DNA from: Crenobacter oryzisoli
GTDB taxonomy: Bacteria > Pseudomonadota > Gammaproteobacteria > Burkholderiales > Chromobacteriaceae
Direction of reading: 5' to 3'
Assembly (NCBI RefSeq): GCF_030385785.1
Contig: NZ_JAUEDK010000028.1
Location: 1 to 62,426, forward strand
DNA: 62,426 nucleotides
The position numbers and the translations under genes are program-made. Shown in pieces: positions 1 to 9,170 of the stretch. The notes below the pieces were generated by a model. It was not told the DNA's origin. It saw only the letters and a list, made by a program, of their open reading frames with translations, and did not search any database. The stretch's first letter is position 1; each line of letters starts with the position of its first letter.

Positions 1-855
1 CTCCAGGCACTGACGCAGAACCAGGTTGAGTTCTTGCAGGCTGAAGAAGCGCTGGTGACGCAACCGGGCCAGCACCCAGCGCTCGACCACCTGGACGCCG
101 ACCTCGACCTTGGCCTTGTCGCGCGGCTTGTACGGCCGCGCCGGCAGCACCGCGCAGCCGTAATGTTGTGCCAGGTCCTGGTAGGTCGGGTTCAGGTCCG
201 GCTCGTAGCGGGACGGATGGCGCACGCCGCTCTTCAGGTTGTCGGGGACCACCAGCGCGGTGACGCCACCGAGATAGTCGAAGGCGCGCACATGGCTGCC
301 GATCCAGTCTTCCAGCTGCTGCGTGAAGGTCGCTTCGAGGTAGGTGTAGTTGGAGGCGCCGAGCACCGCGACGAAGATCTGCGCGGCGTGAATTTCGCCG
401 GTATGCGGGTCGATGACGTCGACCGTCTGCCCGGCGTAGTCGACGAACAGTTTCTCACCGGGTGTGTGGTGCTGGCGCAGCGTCACTGCCAGCGTCTTGC
501 GCCAACGGCGGTAATGGTCGCAGAACGCGCTGTACTGGAGTCCGTCCGGTGTTTCGGCCTTGTACTCCTGCCACAGCAGCTCCAGCGTCACGCCTTTGCG
601 GCGCAGTTCCTGGTGCAGCGTCGGCCAGTCGGGTTCGGTGCGGCGGACTTTCGACGGCGCCGTCGGGGGAAATAGCAGGCCATTGACGGTGGCTTCGTCC
701 AGGCCGGCGGGTAGCGGGAAGCTCAGCCCGGCGAGCTTGGCGCGGGCGAGGTAGTCGCTGACCGTGGTGGGGGATGCGCCGATCATTCGGGCGATCGCGC
801 GCCGCGAGTACAGACCTGCGTGATGCAGGCGAAGGATTTCGACGATTTTGCGCAT
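1..855 (-). CDS. istA: IS21-family transposase IstA, C-terminus cut by window edge
   Basis: I read 285 in-frame codons from the ATG at 853-855 to base 1 with no stop, so the protein continues beyond the left edge. The N-terminus (MRKIVEILRLHHAG) carries a helix-turn-helix (SRRAIARMIGASPTTVSDYL, about residues 18-37). An integrase-type DDE core follows: first Asp in FVDYAG, second Asp in VPDNLKSGV, and the Glu in KAKVEVGV. IstA cuts and joins the element ends and works with the AAA+ helper IstB, which would lie further left and is not visible. Upstream of the start are the element's tandem terminal repeats. No frameshift is visible in the part present, so the gene may be intact. Family assignment is firm; the exact IS name cannot be given. 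Confidence 0.93.
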   Translation of the reverse strand, partial: MRKIVEILRLHHAGLYSRRAIARMIGASPTTVSDYLARAKLAGLSFPLPAGLDEATVNGLLFPPTAPSKVRRTEPDWPTLHQELRRKGVTLELLWQEYKAETPDGLQYSAFCDHYRRWRKTLAVTLRQHHTPGEKLFVDYAGQTVDVIDPHTGEIHAAQIFVAVLGASNYTYLEATFTQQLEDWIGSHVRAFDYLGGVTALVVPDNLKSGVRHPSRYEPDLNPTYQDLAQHYGCAVLPARPYKPRDKAKVEVGVQVVERWVLARLRHQRFFSLQELNLVLRQCLE

Positions 856-954
856 GGATAACCTGTGGTTAGACATCGGGCACCCAGGAAAAAAGCTCGA
901 GGGTGCCACGGGTTACCCCGCGCGCTACAGCTTGTTACGGCAATGTTGCAAGCC

Positions 955-1043
955 GTCCAGGTTGGCCTGGAACGGGTGTCCAGTTTGCGCTGGAACGACT
1001 GTCCAGGTTCAGCTGGAACAGGTGATCAGGTTGCCCCGGAATA
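955..1043. repeat. Four tandem 23-bp-period terminal repeats of the IS21-like element
   Basis: Copies start at 955, 978, 1001 and 1024, exactly 23 bp apart, each of the form GWYCAGKTTNNNNYGGAAYN. IS21-family elements have repeated transposase-binding sites near their ends, and this array sits just outside the istA start. Reading inward on the minus strand, the outermost unit is preceded by TGTGCG at about 1049, which fits the TG...CA termini of the family, so the element end is probably near 1049. The end position is inferred; the repeats are directly visible. Confidence 0.85.
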
Positions 1044-1291
1044 CGCACATTTGCTCGCAGAGACGGCTTTGCAGACGCTGAATATTGGGCGGCACTGCCT
1101 TCATGACCGCCATTTTCCTCAGCTCGGCCTCTGGCGGGGAAACAGTCGGGTCGTTCGCTACGGCAGTTGGTAGGAACTGACGTGCCGTACGGTTGGCGGT
1201 CGGGTAGTACACCTTGCTCGTTATCGCGGCGCTAACCTTCGGCTCCAGGATGTGACAACGCAACTGAAATAACGGACAAACCTGATTCAGC

Positions 1292-1314
1292 TGGCCATGG
1301 GGTTTTCATGGCCA
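1292..1314. terminator. Hairpin downstream of the GGDEF/EAL gene
   Basis: TGGCCATG (1292-1299) and CATGGCCA (1307-1314) form a perfect 8-bp stem just after the stop codon of the leftward GGDEF/EAL gene. There is no clear T-tract, so termination strength is uncertain. Confidence 0.4.
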
Positions 1315-1320
1315 ATAGGG

Positions 1321-4300
1321 TTACCCTGCTACGACTTGCTCGTCATGGACCTTCGTCGATGTGGCCAACAGTCTGCCAAATTGCTCGGCGGGCAGCGGTT
1401 TGCTGAACAGGTAACCCTGCATCTCGTCACAACCGAGTGTGCGTAGCTGTTGCTGCTGTTCTACGGTTTCCACGCCTTCGGCCACCACGTTCATCCCCAG
1501 CGCATGTCCCAGCTCGATGACCATCTTGGCGATGGCGACATCGTGGAGTTCCGAACTCAGACCGTGCACGAAGGACTGGTCGATTTTCAGGGTGTCGACC
1601 GGGAGGCGCTTCAGGTAGTTGAGGCTGGAATAGCCGGTACCAAAGTCGTCCAGCGCGATGCGCACCCCCATGTCGCGCAGTTCCAGCAGAATACGCTTGG
1701 CTTTCTCCGGGTCGATCATCAGCGCGCTTTCGGTGATTTCCAACTCGATTACCCCAGGGTGCAGGCCATGCCTGCTGATTTCCTGTTGCACCAGTTCGGC
1801 GAGGCCACTTTGTTGGAATTGCCGCGCCGACAGGTTGATGGCGACCGGTACCTCCGGCAGCCCTTGCGCCTGCCAGTGCTTGAGCTGCGCGCAGGCTGCA
1901 CGGATCGCCCAGGCGCCCATGGGCAGGATCAGGCCGGTTTCCTCGGCCAGCGGAATGAACTGCCCCGGCGACACCATGCCATGACCGGGACGCTGCCAGC
2001 GAATCAGTGCCTCTGCGCCGACAATACGGCCATCGGCGAGGCTGACCTTGGGCTGGTAATACAGCTCCAACTCGTTCATCTGCAGCGCTCGGCGCAGGCT
2101 GCTTTCCAGCTGCAGACGCTCCAGCATGCGCTCGTTCATTTCCGGGGCGTAGAACTGGAATTCGTCGCGGCCTAGTTCCTTGGCCCGGTACATCGCCACG
2201 TCGGCGTTCCTGATGAGCTCATGCACCGAATCGCCATCGCGCGGATAGAGGGAAATGCCGGCACTGGCGGTCACCACAATGTGGTGACCGGCGGCGAGCA
2301 AGGGCTGCTGGATGTGTTGCATCAGTGTTCTTGCCAGTTCGGCGACCTCGCCGGCCGACGCGACATCGCTCATCACCACCATGAACTCGTCGCCGCCCAG
2401 GCGCGCTACGGTATCCCCCTCGCGCACCTGTTGCTGCAGGCGTTGTGCGACCTCCTGCAGTAGCAAATCACCGGTATTGTGCGTCAGGGTGTCGTTGATG
2501 GTTTTGAAACGATCCAGGTCCAGCAGCATCAGGGCGACCGATTGGTGCTCGCGCCGTGCCAAGGCGATTGCCTGGGCGATGCGGTCATGCAGCAGGTGGC
2601 GGTTGGCGAGGCCGGTCAGCTTGTCGTGGGTGGCGGCGTATTCCAGGTCGGCCTCGAATTGCTTGCGCTCGGTGATGTCGCGACAGGCTGCGTAGACGTT
2701 ACCGTCCGGCAGCGCCACGGCATGGACTTCCACCGGGATCGTCTTTCCCCCATGGCTCTTGAGGTCCATTTCCCCCCGTGCTTGGCGGCTGCTGGTCAAC
2801 TCGTCCAGCATCCCGAGCACCTTTGAGGCCTCTGCCGCCGGCGTGATCTCGGCAAGCGTCATGCCCAGCAGCTCGTCCAGGGGGTAACCCAGCAGGCTGA
2901 GCGACTGATGGTTGGCGTAGATGAAACGGCCTTCGCGCGTGGCGATCACCACGGCATCGGCGGCGTTGTCCAGCACAGTGCGATAACGTTCCTCACTGAC
3001 TTGTTGCAAGGCCACGGCCTGCTTGCGTGCTTCCTCGTTGCGCAAGGCGGCGATGCCATAGGCCAGATCGTTGGCGAGCTGTTCCAGCAGTGCCACTTCG
3101 TCGTGCTGGAAGGCGTCCGGCTCCCGGGCGTAGATGGTCAGCACGCCCTGCATGTTCTCCCCCGCCAGTAGCGGCAAGGAGATACTGGCCTGATAGCCGC
3201 GATTGAGGGCCGCTTCGCTCCAAGGCGACATCAGGGGGTTGGTCAGGCAGTTCTGGTTAACCTGGGTGGTCTGTAAGCGGTAAGCCATACCCGTCGGCCC
3301 CTGCCCCTCTGCGTTATCCCCCCACGAGATATGAATACTGTCGAGGTAGCCCTGCTCCGAGTCGGACTTTGCCACTGGCAAGATGGATTTGGCTTCGTCG
3401 GAATGTGCAAAGCCGATCCAGGCCATCAAGTAGCCGCCCGTTTCCACGATCTGGTTGCAGATCGATGACAACAGCGTGGCTTCATCGGCCGAATGCACCA
3501 GCTCGCTGTTGCATTCGCTGACCAGCTTGAGCGCGCGGTTAACCCGCTCCAGTGCCAATTCGGTCTGCTTGCGGCTGGTAATGTCCTGCACCAGCCCTTG
3601 CAGCTTGAACACTTTCCCCTGTGGGTCGCGTTGCGCACTGCCGGTAATGAACACCCAACGCTGCGTGCCGTCGCTGTGCACTAGCTGCGCATCGCACTGA
3701 TAAGGCTCGCCGGTGGTGAGGCACTGCACGACTTCTTTCGTCAGCTGCGCCCAGCTTTCCGCTGTGAAATAGGCCTGCACTTCTGGATACACGGCCGGTG
3801 GCAGGGCGGGATCACGTCCGTAGAGGCGATAGATTTCGGCAGACCACACATGAGTATCGGCGGTGATATCCCATTCCCAGCGTCCGATACCCGCAAAACG
3901 CTCCACTTCGTGCAAGGTCAGCTCCGCCTCTCGCTGCATGTCCTGCAGACGATTGAACTGGGCGGCGAGCTGTACGAATTCGGCTGGGCCATTGGCAGGC
4001 ACATCATGATCGGACTGGCGCTGGGATGCCGCATCGATGGCTTGGGAAAGGGAGCGCAACGAGGCCCGCATCTGGCCAGTGAAGCGGCGCATCAGTAGGC
4101 CGCTGGCCAGACTGATCGACAGCAGCACCAGCGCGGGGAAGAACAGTCTCTTGTACAGAGTAACAAGCAGTACCGATTCCGGTGCACCAATGGCCACCGA
4201 ATAACCAGTTTGCGGTGAACGGTGGTAGGCCCCAACCACGGCCACTTTATCAAGGTTCTGGCCTTTCATCAGGCCTTCGATTGGTCCATTTAGTTTTTCC

Positions 4301-4962
4301 AGTAGGACCGGAATGACTTTCTGGCCAACAAATTTCTGCGGTGAGTGGATACGGACTGCAATGGTTCCCTGGCGGTCATAGATCACCAGTCCCCAGCCTG
4401 GCGGCAACGACTGTGCCTTGGCGAGCTGTGCCAGTGTGCCAGCACTCACCCCCATTATCAGTTTGTAGCGCTCCTTACCTGCACGAATCACCGGCGCGGC
4501 GATGGCCAATAAAGGCTGTTTTGAGACGGCGCCGGCAAACAGGTTGGACACATAAGGCTTACCCTGCGCAAACATCAAGGCGGTGTCGGCAAGATTGCTG
4601 GTCTTAGGCAATGGGCTGCCATAGGGCAGCTTGGTATTCATCAACTGTTGGCCGGAGGCATCCACCAGTGCGATAGCGTCGCCATAACCGCTTGCCGCCA
4701 TGAATTGCAGCGCATGTTGGCGGAAGGTCTGGATGTCCATGCGGTCGAGTTCGTGCGATGTGGCAGCCAACCCTTGCAGCGCATGCTGGGCGCCAAGCAA
4801 CTCGGCGTCTACCTGAGCAGAAACGGTACGTGCCAGTTGCTGGGTAGTCCGTTCGAGCTGACCGCTCTCGGACTGATAGATGGTGGCAAAGAACAGCACC
4901 AGGCCGATCAGGCACGGCATGAGAACGGCCATGAATATCCAGCGCAGTCCGACTACCTTCAT
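1321..4962 (-). CDS. Membrane dCache-PAS-GAF-PAS-GGDEF-EAL cyclic-di-GMP protein
   Basis: A 1213-residue inner-membrane signalling protein. TM1 lies at about residues 8-28, followed by a roughly 240-residue periplasmic sensor of dCache type, TM2 at about 273-290 and a HAMP-like linker. Then come a PAS/PAC unit (about 355-465, containing GRWEWDI), a GAF domain (about 485-640), a second PAS (about 655-765), GGDEF (about 775-940) and EAL (about 955-1205). The GGDEF signature is intact (GGDEF at 856-860), so diguanylate cyclase activity is possible. The EAL domain keeps EALIRW (about 984) and DDFGTGYSS, so phosphodiesterase activity is also possible. Which activity dominates cannot be read from sequence. 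The ligand is unknown. It stands alone, with no obvious operon partner. Confidence 0.93.
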   Translation of the reverse strand: MKVVGLRWIFMAVLMPCLIGLVLFFATIYQSESGQLERTTQQLARTVSAQVDAELLGAQHALQGLAATSHELDRMDIQTFRQHALQFMAASGYGDAIALVDASGQQLMNTKLPYGSPLPKTSNLADTALMFAQGKPYVSNLFAGAVSKQPLLAIAAPVIRAGKERYKLIMGVSAGTLAQLAKAQSLPPGWGLVIYDRQGTIAVRIHSPQKFVGQKVIPVLLEKLNGPIEGLMKGQNLDKVAVVGAYHRSPQTGYSVAIGAPESVLLVTLYKRLFFPALVLLSISLASGLLMRRFTGQMRASLRSLSQAIDAASQRQSDHDVPANGPAEFVQLAAQFNRLQDMQREAELTLHEVERFAGIGRWEWDITADTHVWSAEIYRLYGRDPALPPAVYPEVQAYFTAESWAQLTKEVVQCLTTGEPYQCDAQLVHSDGTQRWVFITGSAQRDPQGKVFKLQGLVQDITSRKQTELALERVNRALKLVSECNSELVHSADEATLLSSICNQIVETGGYLMAWIGFAHSDEAKSILPVAKSDSEQGYLDSIHISWGDNAEGQGPTGMAYRLQTTQVNQNCLTNPLMSPWSEAALNRGYQASISLPLLAGENMQGVLTIYAREPDAFQHDEVALLEQLANDLAYGIAALRNEEARKQAVALQQVSEERYRTVLDNAADAVVIATREGRFIYANHQSLSLLGYPLDELLGMTLAEITPAAEASKVLGMLDELTSSRQARGEMDLKSHGGKTIPVEVHAVALPDGNVYAACRDITERKQFEADLEYAATHDKLTGLANRHLLHDRIAQAIALARREHQSVALMLLDLDRFKTINDTLTHNTGDLLLQEVAQRLQQQVREGDTVARLGGDEFMVVMSDVASAGEVAELARTLMQHIQQPLLAAGHHIVVTASAGISLYPRDGDSVHELIRNADVAMYRAKELGRDEFQFYAPEMNERMLERLQLESSLRRALQMNELELYYQPKVSLADGRIVGAEALIRWQRPGHGMVSPGQFIPLAEETGLILPMGAWAIRAACAQLKHWQAQGLPEVPVAINLSARQFQQSGLAELVQQEISRHGLHPGVIELEITESALMIDPEKAKRILLELRDMGVRIALDDFGTGYSSLNYLKRLPVDTLKIDQSFVHGLSSELHDVAIAKMVIELGHALGMNVVAEGVETVEQQQQLRTLGCDEMQGYLFSKPLPAEQFGRLLATSTKVHDEQVVAG

Positions 4963-5430
4963 TCAGTCATCCAGGTAAGGTTTTCTTATGTATCTGTACC
5001 GTTGAGGCAATCCAGACCACCGTACGCAAGTAGTGCCGAACACTGCATGAATACCGCTGACCTAATGCAATGCAGTAAGCGCTTGAAAAATCTCTATGCA
5101 GCTTAAAATAAATCCCGCCCAAGCCACAATCCGTTTATTGAGTCGGCTGATTGTTGTTTTTATAATCGCTTGATTTTATTGGTAAATAAAATCAAGCGCA
5201 AAATTTTTACCTGCAAACAAACGAATGCTTGCTGAGCGGCAAGTCCTTGGTCGACTTATTGACAAAATTGGATTTTTTTCAAGCGCAGCAAATATTTCCA
5301 ATTTTCGCGTTGAGACCCATGTGCATGCAATGGCGGATCGAGGACCTGAAAAGCTTGTCCGCAAGTAAGTGGACCTGACGTATCGACCACTGCGACAAGT
5401 TGGAGATTGAATACAGAAAGAAGGTGCGAA

Positions 5431-5625
5431 GTGAAAAGCACCATCTTGGCAGCTGCGTGTTCTCTTCTATGGCCGCTTTCGCCCTGCGGTAGTCAGGCAC
5501 CCAAGTAACGCCGGCAGCACGCAATGTGCCGGAATTCGACAAGCAGATGGCGCAGGTGCAAGAGGATATCTGGAAGATGACTGACTTAAGAGCCGTTAAC
5601 AAAACTCAGCGCGGGGGCTTGGCGA
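5431..5625 (+). pseudogene. Frameshifted small lipoprotein, 3' end replaced by a MITE
   Basis: A GTG at 5431, seven bases after AAGG, opens MKSTILAAACSLLWPLSPCG, a short hydrophobic leader ending in a cysteine, then hits TAA seven codons later. Reading one base back, the frame resumes as VTPAARNVPEFDKQM and AQVQEDIWKMTD, a helical stretch resembling small periplasmic proteins rich in M/Q/K. The frame then runs into the inverted-repeat element that begins at 5589, which has replaced the original C-terminus. Both the frameshift and the insertion argue for a dead gene; a sequencing error could explain only the frameshift. Confidence 0.35.
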
Positions 5626-5690
5626 GGAGCACTGCCGGATTACGGAAAGATGCCAAAACAATGGCAAAAGAGTTTTGTTAGCCGCGCTAA
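5589..5690. mobile_element. MITE-like element, family A
   Basis: The left end AGAGCCGTTAACAAAACTC and the reverse complement of the right end (GCGCGGCTAACAAAACTC) match over most of about 20 bases, enclosing about 100 bp with no reading frame. Its left end, AACAAAACTCAGCG, equals the reverse complement of the right end of the copy near 62,020, so this copy is inverted relative to the others. Non-autonomous and probably mobilised by an IS with matching ends not present in this window (inference). Confidence 0.6.
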
Positions 5691-5861
5691 ATCCACACAC
5701 CTGAACGGTTACAAGTCAGCCAACGCCGATGGACCGAAGAAAGACATTCTTCACCCAAGCCTAAATACAAGCAATTGATTGTAAATAGGATATATGCGCA
5801 GCGAAACGTCCTGGGCAAGCTGGTCAACGAATCATGAGTGCCAATGTAACTGACAATAATT

Positions 5862-5895
5862 GCCAAAGCCCCCCTCTAATGCAGGGGGCTTTGGC
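5862..5895. terminator. Strong hairpin, bidirectional terminator
   Basis: GCCAAAGCCCCC and GGGGGCTTTGGC form a 12-bp perfect stem with a 9-base loop, downstream of the leftward nitroreductase gene and just beyond a truncated MITE. A short run of A/T flanks it. Confidence 0.6.
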
Positions 5896-5897
5896 AC

Positions 5898-5966
5898 TAA
5901 GAGCCGCTAACACCCCCTCTTGGCGTTGTTATGCGGCCTTGTCGTACTAGCTGTACTGTCTGCGGC
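5898..5966. mobile_element. Truncated MITE family A copy (left end only)
   Basis: From TAAGAGCCGCTAAC onward, this stretch matches the complete copy at 17,111 for about 70 bp (shared TTGGCGTTGTTATGCG and TACTGTCTGCGGCC). It diverges before the right inverted repeat and ends just short of the nitroreductase stop codon. Confidence 0.6.
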
Positions 5967-5982
5967 CCCCATCAGGGGATGG

Positions 5983-6720
5983 CTATTTCATCGAAAAACC
6001 TCGCTGGGCCAGGAAGCCGCGCATGTGTGGGCGAGACTCTTTACCCACTAGCGCTTTCATTTCCACGCTCCAGCAACTGTCCTTGGTTCCGCCAGTGCGG
6101 CTTCGGTAGTAAGCGCGCATCTGCTCGTCGTAAGCCGTGATCCCCTCCAGGTCGTCCTGGCTCTGGTAGCGTTCTTCCTTCAGCACTACCGACAACGGCA
6201 GACGCGGTTTGATCTCTGGGTCCTGGGCCGGGTAGCCAAGGCACAGTCCAAAGATCGGGTACACGTGCTTAGGCAAACCGAGCAGCTCTGAAATTTCTTG
6301 CGGGTGATTGCGGATGCCACCGATGTAGCAGATACCCAGTCCCAACGATTCGGCAGCAATCACACTGTTTTGTGCGGCCAATGCCGCATCCACCGTCGCG
6401 ATGATGAAGTGCTCTGTCATGCCTTCGCTGAACTGCCCACCCTGAATTTCACATGCCAACTGCGGGCGATGCAGATCCGCGCAATACACCAGAAAAGCCC
6501 CGGCGCTGGCCACGTAGGCCTGCCCACCGGCGAGCGTGGCGATTTTTTCGCGTTGCTCTGGATCGCGCACCCGGATCACGGTCGTGGCCTGGATGTTGCT
6601 GGAAGTCGCCGCGGCTTGGCCGCAAGCTACGATTTCGTTGATCAACTCATCGCTGATCGGTTGGTCGGTGAACTTGCGGATGGAGCGGTGGGATTTGAGA
6701 AGCTGGATAACGGGATTCAT
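5983..6720 (-). CDS. NfsA-type nitroreductase (FMN oxidoreductase)
   Basis: A 245-residue flavoprotein of the NADPH nitroreductase (NfsA/FRP) group. It begins MNPVIQLLKSHRSIRKFTDQ, with the FMN-phosphate-binding HRSIRKF motif typical of the family, followed by the conserved LGLGICYIGGIRNHP segment (about residues 130-145) and the GLCLGYPA region. I chose the ATG at 6718-6720 because the family starts there; an upstream in-frame ATG at 6765 would add 15 poorly conserved residues. Members reduce nitroaromatics, quinones or chromate using NADPH with FMN. It is monocistronic, with a downstream terminator hairpin. The physiological substrate is not evident. Confidence 0.9.
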   Translation of the reverse strand: MNPVIQLLKSHRSIRKFTDQPISDELINEIVACGQAAATSSNIQATTVIRVRDPEQREKIATLAGGQAYVASAGAFLVYCADLHRPQLACEIQGGQFSEGMTEHFIIATVDAALAAQNSVIAAESLGLGICYIGGIRNHPQEISELLGLPKHVYPIFGLCLGYPAQDPEIKPRLPLSVVLKEERYQSQDDLEGITAYDEQMRAYYRSRTGGTKDSCWSVEMKALVGKESRPHMRGFLAQRGFSMK

Positions 6721-6986
6721 GTTGAGGTTGTCTGTTTCGAGCCAGGAGGAAGGAGGATGGCACAAGGACTAAGTTGTGCCCTGCTCGCGATGTGCTGTCA
6801 ACTTATCGAGGGGCTGCGCCTGGGTCTGCCCGTTCAAGCGGCCGATGGGCCGGGTCGGCGGGATGTAGGCCGACATGTCCGGTTCGGTCGAAAATAAATG
6901 GCAATGCTCTAAAATCGTTGTCGAGTACGGTTTGCCAATTACTCACAGTAGCATCATTGGCAGGCCGCCGAGAAAATTCGGCAGTG

Positions 6987-8036
6987 TCATTGCTCTCCCC
7001 CCATCAGATCGAATTTACACTCCAGGTCACGGCCTCTCCAGCGTTCGAGCACCCATACTGCGGCCCAAGCATAGAGGGCTACGCCGATGAAGAGGCTGGT
7101 GCGCATCAATGCCCCTTGCAGCACGCTTTTGCCGTTTGCACTGTCTTCAATGGCCGGGCCGAGTAAAATCAACGTCGTGAACAGAGCGTTGCTCCAGAAC
7201 GATGGCCGATAGGCGGTGTGCCGCGTGCCGAACAGCCCCGAACCCGACCAAAGCGCCACCGCCATCAGCCATAGCGCCAGCATCCATAAGCTCGGCCAGA
7301 GCGAAAGCCCGGCCCAAGCAAGGGCTGCCATTCCGGCGCCAGCCAATGTCGAGCCAACGAGTTCGCGTCCAGCCGAGCGGGCATCGGTATCACCCGCCTG
7401 CTGGCCAAGTGCGACGGTCTTCATGATTGCAGCGAGATAGAACGATGGATTGGTGAGCGCCAACACGAATACCGGCATGACAATGAGTGTTGCGCGCAGG
7501 GCTATCCAGCGCGCAACTGCGGGCGGCGGACCGCTTACTTTCGCCTTGCCAGCAGCCCCCGATGGATCTGGAAACAGGATGTTAGAGATGGCGCTAACCA
7601 GTGTTCCGACTCCAACGCCAATGGCCAGCGTACCGGCCAGCGCCAGTACCAATGACTGCTCGGCGACCCCCGCGACCGGAATCAGGGCAAAGGACAATAC
7701 GAGTACCATGGTCAGCGGATTGCCGCTCGTCAACCCGGTGAAAAACAGCGTGAACAGGATTGCAGCAGTTAGCAAGATGCCCGCGAGTGCGTAGTTTTCG
7801 AGCAGTGGCACCATCAGCCCGCCTATCAATACCAATACGCCGAATATGCCTGCGATGAACAGCCCTTTGGCAAGCGGTAGTGGTGGCCCCGGCTTGCACA
7901 GCATCAGCACAGCCATGACGCAGACGACGAATGGAATCGGTAGAGCCAGGCCGTAGGCGACGAATACCGCAAGCCCGACGCCGAGCGAGAGCCGAAGTGC
8001 TGCCCGATCTCGAGGGTGGATGGCTATGCGCTCCAT
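6987..8036 (-). CDS. DUF2955 inner-membrane protein of efflux operon
   Basis: A 349-residue polytopic membrane protein with about ten hydrophobic segments in two blocks (about residues 12-155 and 178-330), separated by a short polar linker near 157-175. This is the DUF2955/FUSC-like arrangement related to the aromatic-acid exporter AaeB. It follows the HlyD gene by 9 bp and is last in a leftward operon with NodT and HlyD genes. In such sets the DUF2955 protein is thought to be the inner-membrane translocator. The substrate is unknown; aromatic acids or xenobiotics are guesses from AaeAB. Confidence 0.82.
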   Translation of the reverse strand: MERIAIHPRDRAALRLSLGVGLAVFVAYGLALPIPFVVCVMAVLMLCKPGPPLPLAKGLFIAGIFGVLVLIGGLMVPLLENYALAGILLTAAILFTLFFTGLTSGNPLTMVLVLSFALIPVAGVAEQSLVLALAGTLAIGVGVGTLVSAISNILFPDPSGAAGKAKVSGPPPAVARWIALRATLIVMPVFVLALTNPSFYLAAIMKTVALGQQAGDTDARSAGRELVGSTLAGAGMAALAWAGLSLWPSLWMLALWLMAVALWSGSGLFGTRHTAYRPSFWSNALFTTLILLGPAIEDSANGKSVLQGALMRTSLFIGVALYAWAAVWVLERWRGRDLECKFDLMGGEQ

Positions 8037-8045
8037 GATCGCATC

Positions 8046-9170
8046 TCAGTAAAGGTATGACAGCCAGCTCATGATGCGGATGTAGAGGGCCCCCAGGAAA
8101 TTCATCACGGCATTGTCGCCGGTATAGATCAGCACCTCGGCCTGACCACCGACACGCAGGCCCTTCAGGTGCGAGCGCTCGCTGGCGTCAATCTCGACAG
8201 CCACTGGTATACGCTGCGCACGGCGCAGCCAGTCGCGGTTGTTTTGCACCGTGGGCAGCATGCCGGGGGGTGACTCCTGGCCGCTACTAACGCCACCGCC
8301 GATGCTGCGCACCCGACCTTTCAGCACCTTGCCGGGCATGACATCCAGCACGATTGCGGCTTCGTTGCCCACATCGACGTTGCCCAAGTTGTTCTCGGTC
8401 ATGTCGGCGCTGACCCAAAGGTCGTGCATGGAGATCAGTGTCATCACCGGTGCGCCAGGCTGGGCAAAGTGGCCAACATCTGTTTGTAGGTCGGTAACTC
8501 GGCCGCGCGCGGGGGCGAGCACACGCGTGCGCGCCAAATCCAGCTCGGCTTTTTCGACCGCCGCGCGAGCGCTCTGCAACTGGGCGTTGGCATCGCCCGC
8601 CTCGCCGGCCGATTCAATCGCCTTGCGAAGATCGGCCTCGGCACGACGAACTTTGCTACGCGCCTCTTCACGTGTGGTCTGGGCGATTTCCAGCCTACGC
8701 ACGGAGATCGCGCCTGGATCCTCTTTGTACAGACTCTCCTGCCGGCTGGCATCGGTAGCCGCCATCTTGGCATCGGCTTTCGCCACGGCCAGCGACGCGC
8801 GTGCCACATCGATGTTTGCGTTGGAGGCATTGACGGACTGGCGTACCGAGGCAAAATCGGCTCGCGCTTTCTGCAGGGCGATCTTGTACTGCAGCGGATC
8901 GATTTCGAACAGTGGCTGCCTTGGTTGCACTTCGTCGTTGTCGCGCACATACACCCGCTTCACCTTGCCCGCTACTTCGGCTGCCACGGGCACGACGAAG
9001 GCCTGCACCCGCGCCTGCGAAGTGTACGGCGTGATACGGTCGCCAATGAAATAGAGCAACAGGCTACCCAAAATCAGTACAGCGATGACGATGGCGCTTC
9101 TGCGGGTGCCTTTTCCGACGTTAGCGTCCGCTGCGGGTGGGGAGTTGTTCTCGGAGTTGGGCTGACTCAT
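8046..9170 (-). CDS. HlyD/EmrA-type membrane-fusion protein
   Basis: A 374-residue periplasmic adaptor anchored by one N-terminal TM helix (about residues 24-43, IVIAVLILGSLLLYF). Next come a biotinyl-lipoyl-like half (about 55-90), a long alpha-helical hairpin rich in Ala/Glu/Arg (about 95-220), the second lipoyl half (RVLAPARGRVTDL, about 228) and a beta-barrel region. The ATG at 9168-9170 overlaps the stop of the upstream outer-membrane gene as ATGA, indicating translational coupling. An ATG farther upstream would lie inside that gene. It should bridge the DUF2955 inner-membrane protein and the NodT-type channel. Confidence 0.92.
   Translation of the reverse strand: MSQPNSENNSPPAADANVGKGTRRSAIVIAVLILGSLLLYFIGDRITPYTSQARVQAFVVPVAAEVAGKVKRVYVRDNDEVQPRQPLFEIDPLQYKIALQKARADFASVRQSVNASNANIDVARASLAVAKADAKMAATDASRQESLYKEDPGAISVRRLEIAQTTREEARSKVRRAEADLRKAIESAGEAGDANAQLQSARAAVEKAELDLARTRVLAPARGRVTDLQTDVGHFAQPGAPVMTLISMHDLWVSADMTENNLGNVDVGNEAAIVLDVMPGKVLKGRVRSIGGGVSSGQESPPGMLPTVQNNRDWLRRAQRIPVAVEIDASERSHLKGLRVGGQAEVLIYTGDNAVMNFLGALYIRIMSWLSYLY

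Larger units (their letters stand above)
4963..5982. other. 1-kb region without an intact gene: decayed lipoprotein, MITE-like repeats, terminator
   Basis: No convincing intact coding region lies here. The first 400 bp are comparatively AT-rich and include the promoter side of the GGDEF/EAL gene. The rest holds a broken lipoprotein reading frame (about 5431-5620), a MITE-like inverted-repeat element (5589-5690), a strong hairpin terminator (5862-5895) and a second truncated MITE copy (from 5898). The short leftward frame at 5279-5602 has no recognisable family. Confidence 0.6.

Noticed and set aside
955-1043. CRISPR-like short repeats
   Set aside because: Spacing is 23 bp start to start with no unique spacers; this is the IS21 terminal repeat pattern.
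1009-1263. 84-codon leftward frame running from chromosomal DNA into the IS21-like end
   Set aside because: No recognisable family, no start signal, and its last part is the IS terminal repeat array; possibly a remnant of an interrupted gene, but unsupported.
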